DNA of 64,000 bases from Parasponia andersonii (lineage: Eukaryota; Streptophyta; Magnoliopsida; Rosales; Cannabaceae), in assembly GCA_002914805.1 (NCBI GenBank), contig JXTB01000089.1, forward strand, positions 37,775-101,774, written 5' to 3'. Numbering within the stretch: position 1 is the first letter of the stretch; each line of letters begins with the position of its first letter. Under the pieces are notes generated by a model. That model searched no databases. It saw only the letters and a list, made by a program, of their open reading frames with translations, and was not told the origin of the DNA. Of the stretch, positions 59,081 through 64,000 are shown piece by piece. The translations under genes were made by a program, and so were the position numbers.

Positions 59081-59085
59081 GTTCT

Positions 59086-59365
59086 AACTTCTTTTGCTTA
59101 CTAATCCACTTTTAATTTCATAATTAACTGAAAAAGGAAAAAAAAAAAAAACAAGAGCAGGGTAAGAAAAGATCGAAGAAGAAAAAATGCTTAAACGATG
59201 TATAATAATAAAAACAACAGCATCGACCACCAAAATTCTAATAAACATTTATAGTCCGAAGTACATTAACAAAGCAAAAGACTGATTACGTATATAGATA
59301 ACATATGAGAAGTCCAAAGTCAAAAAAAAAAAAAAAGGAAATTTAAATAGGCGAGATGAGTTAAA
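59086..59365. other. 3' flank of the small Cys-rich gene
   Basis: AT-rich sequence with A runs at 59137-59150 and 59322-59336; probably holds the 3' UTR of the minus-strand gene that follows. Nothing else seen. Confidence 0.4.
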
Positions 59366-59563
59366 CTAAAGAATAGTACAAATGGAAGAGGTTTGAGGAG
59401 GATGAGAGGCTGAGGCATCGGATGAGGAACCGTCAACGCCAGGCCATTGGCGGCAGAGGCAGCGTTGGTCTTGTTGGATCCGCTCGTAAACGGATCGGAC
59501 ATGGCGGCCACACCCGCCCCATGTTGTCTTCCCGCAACTTGAGCACTTGGCCTCGTAGCACAT
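59366..59563 (-). CDS. 65-residue Cys-rich conserved plant protein with CaaX-like end
   Basis: Single-exon minus-strand frame, start ATG at 59563-59561. The N-terminal half reads MCYEAKCSSCGKTTWGGCG, then RHV, then CLCRQWPGV. Cys residues at 2, 7, 10, 18, 35 and 37 plus His21 suggest a small zinc-binding fold. Proteins with CGKTTWxGCGxH and a CxCxxWPGV-like end are conserved widely in plants, with relatives in fungi and animals, but I know of no established function. The C-terminal half is Ser-rich and ends SICTIL; CTIL fits a CaaX box with terminal Leu, which in general favours geranylgeranylation. Start context (GAAGAGGGATGTG) and the pyrimidine-rich leader upstream support expression. It lies between a solo LTR and a Tat LTR. 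Confidence 0.75.
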   Translation of the reverse strand: MCYEAKCSSCGKTTWGGCGRHVRSVYERIQQDQRCLCRQWPGVDGSSSDASASHPPQTSSICTIL

Positions 59564-60195
59564 CCCTCTTCTTTTTTCTATATTTTTTTCCCCCGCTTTC
59601 CTCTTCCACTTGTTTCTAATTTCTTCCCTCTTTTCTGTTTTAAACGAATGTGAAGCTCGGCAGCCACGCCCACCTACTTTGAAGTAATAAATTAAAATAA
59701 ATAATTGTCTAGTTGAGACACCCTTTGCTTAGTCATTATTTGTACTAGTATTTTAGTTTTAATTTTTAGGAATATTATTTGTATTCATGTATTGTTATTT
59801 TTTTTTGTTCTTGTTTCTTCTTTATTGCTTACAATTAGCTCAAAGTTTAACAGTTGTAAACTACAATTTTACAACCGTAATTATTTTGTTATATGTTTTT
59901 CTTAATACTATTTGTTTTGTTTAGAGTTGGTAAAGAGTATTCATTAGAAAAATATAATAAAGCTTCTTTGGGTATGTAAACATTACCGTTTAATACAATG
60001 AACAATTATACTTCTCAATTGTTATTAATTTTTTTTTATTTTTCTCACAACATTATTTAGAATAATCCTAGAGACATAAAATTTTTACATAAAAGTCACA
60101 ATAATGTGAATTATTTTTTAATCAATCATGCACTTGATGTACATGATATGGTTCTATTTTGAAAAAAGGTTAATGGCACATTTAACTATGGTAAT
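59564..60195. other. 5' region of the small Cys-rich gene and intergenic DNA
   Basis: The first about 100 bp (59564-59660) are pyrimidine-rich on the plus strand (purine-rich leader on the coding strand) and probably form the 5' UTR and promoter. The rest is AT-rich without a gene. Confidence 0.45.
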
Positions 60196-61184
60196 TGTTG
60201 GAGCAGTTTCTCACCAGCCGTCCACGTGTCTCCTACTGCTGACGCTGGATTCTCCAACTGTTCACGTGTCCTTGCTGTCTCAAAACTCTCTGAACTCCAA
60301 GCAAGATCGGAGAGGCGGGGGTGGTTACCTGCAAAGACTCTCCGATGCTTAAGTCAGTGGTTTATCTATGCGTTTGGCAGCAAGGAAAAATATTTCAGTA
60401 TGAATATCTATATCTTTTTCTATGGATCTCTGTCTGTTTTCTTGTTCACAGACTGTTTTATATATATTAGTTTTTGTTATGCGTTTTTTTTTCCTCTCGG
60501 GAATGCACGACTTTAATATATGTAGTCCTGAGATAGTGAATAGCATAGTTCTCTATCTCTGGAAAAATAATGAGTACATTTCACCTCAAGATCTTTTTTA
60601 ACCGTGACGGGCCGAGATTTCTGTGATCTCTTCTGTGCTACTGTGGCCTGATTTTCGCCGCCTCCTACGGCTTCAATCTGTCAGGAGTAAAATTTGGGCA
60701 AATCGCCGTTCTGTCAGGACGGCTTGTCCCTGCGCACACCTCTACCCAGAAACGCATTAAATGCTCTGTCTGGGTCTGGAGCCGTGGGGCTGCTTTCCAT
60801 TGTATCCAGTCTGAAGACCCTTGGGGCTTCTGACCCCTCCGACTGTTGAGGTAAGGGTCGCTGTTCCCAGACAGTAGACCCTTGGGGCCCCTGACCGCCA
60901 GCTGTCGTGGTTGGGGTCTGACTGGCTGGACCGTCTGGGATCAGTTATGGGGACCCTGAGACTTCTGACCCCTCCGATTGTTGAGATAAGGGTCGCTGTT
61001 CCCAGACAGCAGACCCTTGGGGCCTCAGACCGCCAGCTGTCGTGGTTGGGGTCTGACTGGCTAAACCGTTTGGGATCAGTGATGTGCTCTGCCCTAAACT
61101 CGGACAACCCAAAGGCCGATGGTGAGATCACGTGTGATTCGCGTGGCCCTTCTCGTGGTACAAGGTTCAGGAACGGGCCCCACA
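60196..61184 (-). repeat. Tat LTR (putative 3' LTR)
   Basis: On the minus strand it begins TGTGGGGCCCGTTCC, directly after a purine-rich tract, and ends CTCCAACA at 60196, giving 989 bp. The motif ACGCATTAAATGC near 60752-60764 and the GC-rich first half are like Tat LTRs I remember. The partner LTR is not in the window, so the 60196 end rests on the TG/CA rule only. Confidence 0.6.
60827..61096. repeat. 135-bp tandem duplication inside the Tat LTR
   Basis: CTTCTGACCCCTCCGAYTGT starts at 60827 and 60962. The copies share GGTCGCTGTTCCCAGACAG, GACCGCCAGCTGTCGTGGTT and GGTCTGACTGGCT, with about ten differences. It lies in the U3 part as read on the minus strand. Confidence 0.9.
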
Positions 61185-61186
61185 AC

Positions 61187-61203
61187 TGCCCCCATTTCCC
61201 TAT
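61187..61203 (-). other. polypurine tract of the second Tat element
   Basis: The minus strand reads ATAGGGAAATGGGGGCA immediately before the LTR start. This fits the plus-strand primer of LTR elements and sets the element orientation. Confidence 0.55.
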
Positions 61204-61524
61204 TTGATAGATTCGTATCTATCAAGTGGGAAACCGTCTCTTCGCTTCTCCAACCTGAGGGACGCACGTGGTTCCCTTTTCCCGATGCGGTGATACGCCA
61301 TCTCTCATCACGAGATCTGTTTGAAATTTGAAATTTTGACTGTTCGGTTTCTTTTATTCTTTCCTCTTCCAGAAAAACTTTTCGGCTTCCCTCCTTTAAA
61401 AGCCGCAACTGTGTTTAGCTGCCGTTTTACCAAAATTTTCAATCGCCCCAATCTCTCAACACCCCAAGATTTCTGCTTCCTTCTCTTCCAAAAACTTTCA
61501 CTCTCTCAGTCGTTTTTCGGAACA

Positions 61525-63919
61525 ATGGCTTCAAATCAAGCTCAGGAATTGCAATCTGTTATGGACTCAGAATTAGACTCATTGAGGAGGCAGCTCTGCT
61601 TCCCCGGAGGAGTGACGCTTCAACGAGTCAAAGGTCCTGCAGACTGGTACCTTCGGCCCTGCGCCCCCGAGGGTTCCATCGTCTTGGGCAGGAAGCACCT
61701 GGATTGCCTGCGATTCCCTCTTCCCCCTCTAGTCCATCAATTTTTTGCCCTGACGGGGATCCACCCGATGCAACTGAATGCCAACGGGATTATGATTCTG
61801 ATGGGGCTCTCTGCCCTGTCAGTTATCTATAACACGCACATCGACCTGGAGGTGGTCTTCTACGCTTATAAACTTGTTCTCATTCATAAGAAGGGCTCCT
61901 ACCCCACCTTCTATCTCCAGCCGCTGTCTGGGCACCACATCTTTTGGGGGTTGCCACGGTTAGACAAACACTGGGACTCTCACGCTAGGCTTTACGCCGT
62001 TGAAGGGGCGTGGTGCTCCCCTTGGGTGAATGGAAAACATTTCCATGTCCCCTCAGTCTTCCTGCAGAGTAAGCATCGGACTATGATCTTTGCGCCTGAA
62101 TTCCCTCATGATTTTATTGCTCATGTTACTTTACCCTGTGCAGCCTCAGCAGAAGAAAACAGGTTCGAGCCGCACCTGTCGGCTGGGCGGCTCAAAAGTC
62201 TGGAGGGGATCATCATCTTCAGCTCTCCGGGGGAATGCTGGCACATTCAAGCCGTCCTCAACCCCCTGACGATGAACTTGATGCCCAAGATGGTCTCGTA
62301 CCTCCCCTTTCCTTTGGATACCTGGGTCGTCACCAAGCATCTGAGGAGTCGGCTCGACGCCTCCGCCCTGAACTGATTTCGCCGGGAAGAAAGTGATCGG
62401 ATCACCATGGTGAGTCGGCAGGTTGCGGCCTCAAGCCAACTGGCGGGTACCAACGACCTGGTAGCGCCGTCCAATCACGAACTCGAGGAGGCCGTGAGGC
62501 TTGTGGCCGCGGAGTGCATCAGGCTCCACCAAGAGGAAAACTCTGCCCCCAAAAGGGTTAAGGGTAAGTCTATTTTTAACTCTTTGCACCTTTGTGGGTC
62601 GGGCCGCGACCGCAGACTAACTTCGTCGTTTATTTTCCACAGGCTCTGAGACGGGCCCGTCAGCTGGCCCTTCTCCGGGAGAGCAGCGGCGTCGAAAGCT
62701 CCAGCTAAGGCGTCTGCTGGCCGGCGCCTTGTGGTGCATATGGGGGGAGCAGAATTAGCGGTTCCTCGCCCCGACGCTGGCGGGTCTCTAGCCAGGGGAC
62801 CGCCTGCCCTTCTGATCCTGCGCGGGGAAGCGACGACGACGCCTGGTCCAACCGGGGGGTCTGCAGCAGTGATCTCCCTCACCCCCGACTCCGGCTCGAA
62901 ATCGAGTGCTGCTAGCCTCAGTAGAGAGATTACCGAGCTCAGTGGGGGAGTTCCGAGACTGAAATCCAAACTCTCCTCTCCTCATCCGGTCCCCGCAAAG
63001 TGGCAACGCGAGGTCGGCTCGTCAAATGAAGAAGAGAGCCGAGCGAAGAAGAGGGGCAGGGTCGTCCTTTCGTCCGATAGTGACGATGATGGGGCGACGC
63101 TGACCCTTCTCAGGAGGAAGAGGTCGACACGCGGCGGCCAGACCGGGGGAGGTGCAATTCTTCCCCCCGTACTTGGCAGCGCCTCTGACGGTCCCGGGTC
63201 TTCCTCTGCCCTTATTGATTCTGCTCCGGAGGTGTGCCCGGCGGATGAGGAGGACGCTCTTATGGCCGTTGAGGAGGGATCGTGTTCCCCGGGCGCGGAT
63301 GGTGCATAAGGGAGTGATCCGGCCACGGAACCTGAGTTGGAGGTCCTCACTCTGGAGAATGTTGAGCTTCTCACTACCCGCACTCTTGCGCAGGTTTGTC
63401 ACACTTGGGTGTTTTTTACATTTCTTCAATGTCTTTGATAGCTGCCGACCCCTTCCTTTGTTGCTTAACTTGCAGCTGTCCGCCATCCGGTCTTTCTACT
63501 CTGCTCGTGTCAAGGGTCTGACCGAAGAGTTGAGCTCCCATTCCGCACAGGCCGAGCGCGGTGCGGCTGCCCTCGCCGATTTGAGGTCTGATTTTGACGC
63601 ATACCAGGGCCTCGAAGAGGCGAGGGTTAGTAGCGCAGTGGCGCATGCCATGAGTGCCGAAAAAGCCAGGAGCGAGGAGCTAGCGGCGAGATTAGCTCAG
63701 GCGGAGGCCGACGTGCTTGCTCAATCCGAAGCCGCTAGGTTGGCTCAAGGCGAGCTGAGGATCAAAGAGCAAGAGCTCCAGAGCGCAGGAGCAGAGATGG
63801 GGCTGGCCTTCATCGCTCGGGATCAGGTTGTCGAGGATGCCAAGGAAGCGAGGAAGGCCGAGGCGGCGGCTAAGCTAGAAGCCCATGCTCTACAACGCAG
63901 GCTCAATCAGTCCCACGAG
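61525..63919 (+). CDS. opposite-strand accessory protein of the second Tat element (PF04195-like), partial
   Basis: Start ATGG at 61525 (ACAATGG) gives MASNQAQELQSVMDSELD. A PF04195-like domain follows at residues about 60-100 (CLRFPLPPLVHQFFALTGIH, NANGIMILMGLSALSV) and GVHF-like segments beyond. GT-AG introns are visible at 62564-62642 and 63394-63475, and a third donor follows 63919. The middle exon (62643-63393) encodes a Ser/Gly/Arg-rich linker with an acidic patch (SSDSDDD). The exon at 63476-63919 encodes a long Ala/Glu/Arg coiled coil with many EAR, AEA and LAQ repeats. The gene continues beyond the window. The frame seems interrupted about once, so it may be a fossil. Function is unknown; relatives are annotated only as putative plant transposon proteins. 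Confidence 0.65.
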
Positions 63920-64000
63920 GTAAACCGACATCTTTTTCTGGACCATAAAAATCTGATGGGTGCTCAGGTGGAGGCATCTCGTAAACATTACACGGGCCTC

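Larger units (their letters stand above)
60196..64000 (-). mobile_element. second Tat-lineage element, 3' end (continues past window)
   Basis: Minus-strand LTR (60196-61184), polypurine-like tract, then an opposite-strand accessory ORF (61525 onward). Pol would lie beyond the right edge. The order LTR, PPT, antisense ORF mirrors the Tat element at 9.4-30 kb. Sequence here is GC-richer and much better preserved than that copy, so the insertion is younger. It cannot be judged whole because most of it is outside the window. Confidence 0.6.

Noticed and set aside
60757-61408. Minus and plus frames across the 135-bp duplication
   Set aside because: They lie within or next to the Tat LTR; the repeated protein pattern only reflects the DNA duplication.

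Overview
This is a nuclear window from a flowering plant, most likely a eudicot. It is AT-rich, has GT-AG introns and a nuclear tRNA gene without an encoded CCA, and carries plant lineages of LTR retrotransposons (Tat, chromovirus, copia). Two host genes are recognisable and a third is a conserved small-protein gene. No virus, CRISPR, bacterial or organelle-type system is present, and I found no coherent new multi-gene system. The striking content is retroelement architecture plus some unusual host gene structure.

Layout. 1-9.4 kb: AT-rich intergenic DNA with a dispersed repeat family, tandem arrays built on GGTAAAT/ATTTACC, one small MITE, and a decayed piece of a plant aspartic protease gene near 3.4-3.75 kb. 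9.4-30.3 kb: a nested retrotransposon cluster. An old Tat-lineage Ty3/gypsy element lies on the minus strand, with an accessory ORF on the opposite strand downstream of its pol. It is split by a plus-strand chromovirus (13715-23463, flanked by the 5-bp duplication ATTAT) and by a minus-strand copia remnant (about 26.3-29.1 kb). The chromovirus itself holds a fragment of a second chromovirus (17795 to about 19843) and an internal inverted duplication of pol plus part of an LTR. 30.3-34.9 kb: intergenic DNA with a CT microsatellite and a 662-bp hAT-type element with an 8-bp target duplication.

34.9-38.9 kb: a plus-strand gene for a very acidic, probably nuclear protein, with a 5'-UTR intron, a long second intron holding an assembly gap, and a basic C-terminal tail. 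38.9-49.9 kb: intergenic DNA with a solo LTR (40549-41315, TSD CTACC), a MULE-type element (45240-46090, 9-bp TSD) and several young tandem duplications. 49.9-56.0 kb: a minus-strand UBA2-like RNA-binding protein gene whose stop codon appears to be completed by splicing to a 3'-UTR exon 1.4 kb away. Its downstream and 3' intron DNA carries two separate large tandem duplications. A tRNA-Val(CAC) gene sits divergently about 105 bp upstream of it.

56.8-59.1 kb: a 2.26-kb solo LTR of the chromovirus type (TSD GTTCT). 59.37-59.56 kb: a 65-residue Cys-rich protein ending in a CaaX-like motif. 60.2-64 kb: the 3' end of a second minus-strand Tat element, an LTR followed by the opposite-strand accessory ORF with introns, running off the window. 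The two Tat loci share the same opposite-strand arrangement, a recurring feature of this lineage.
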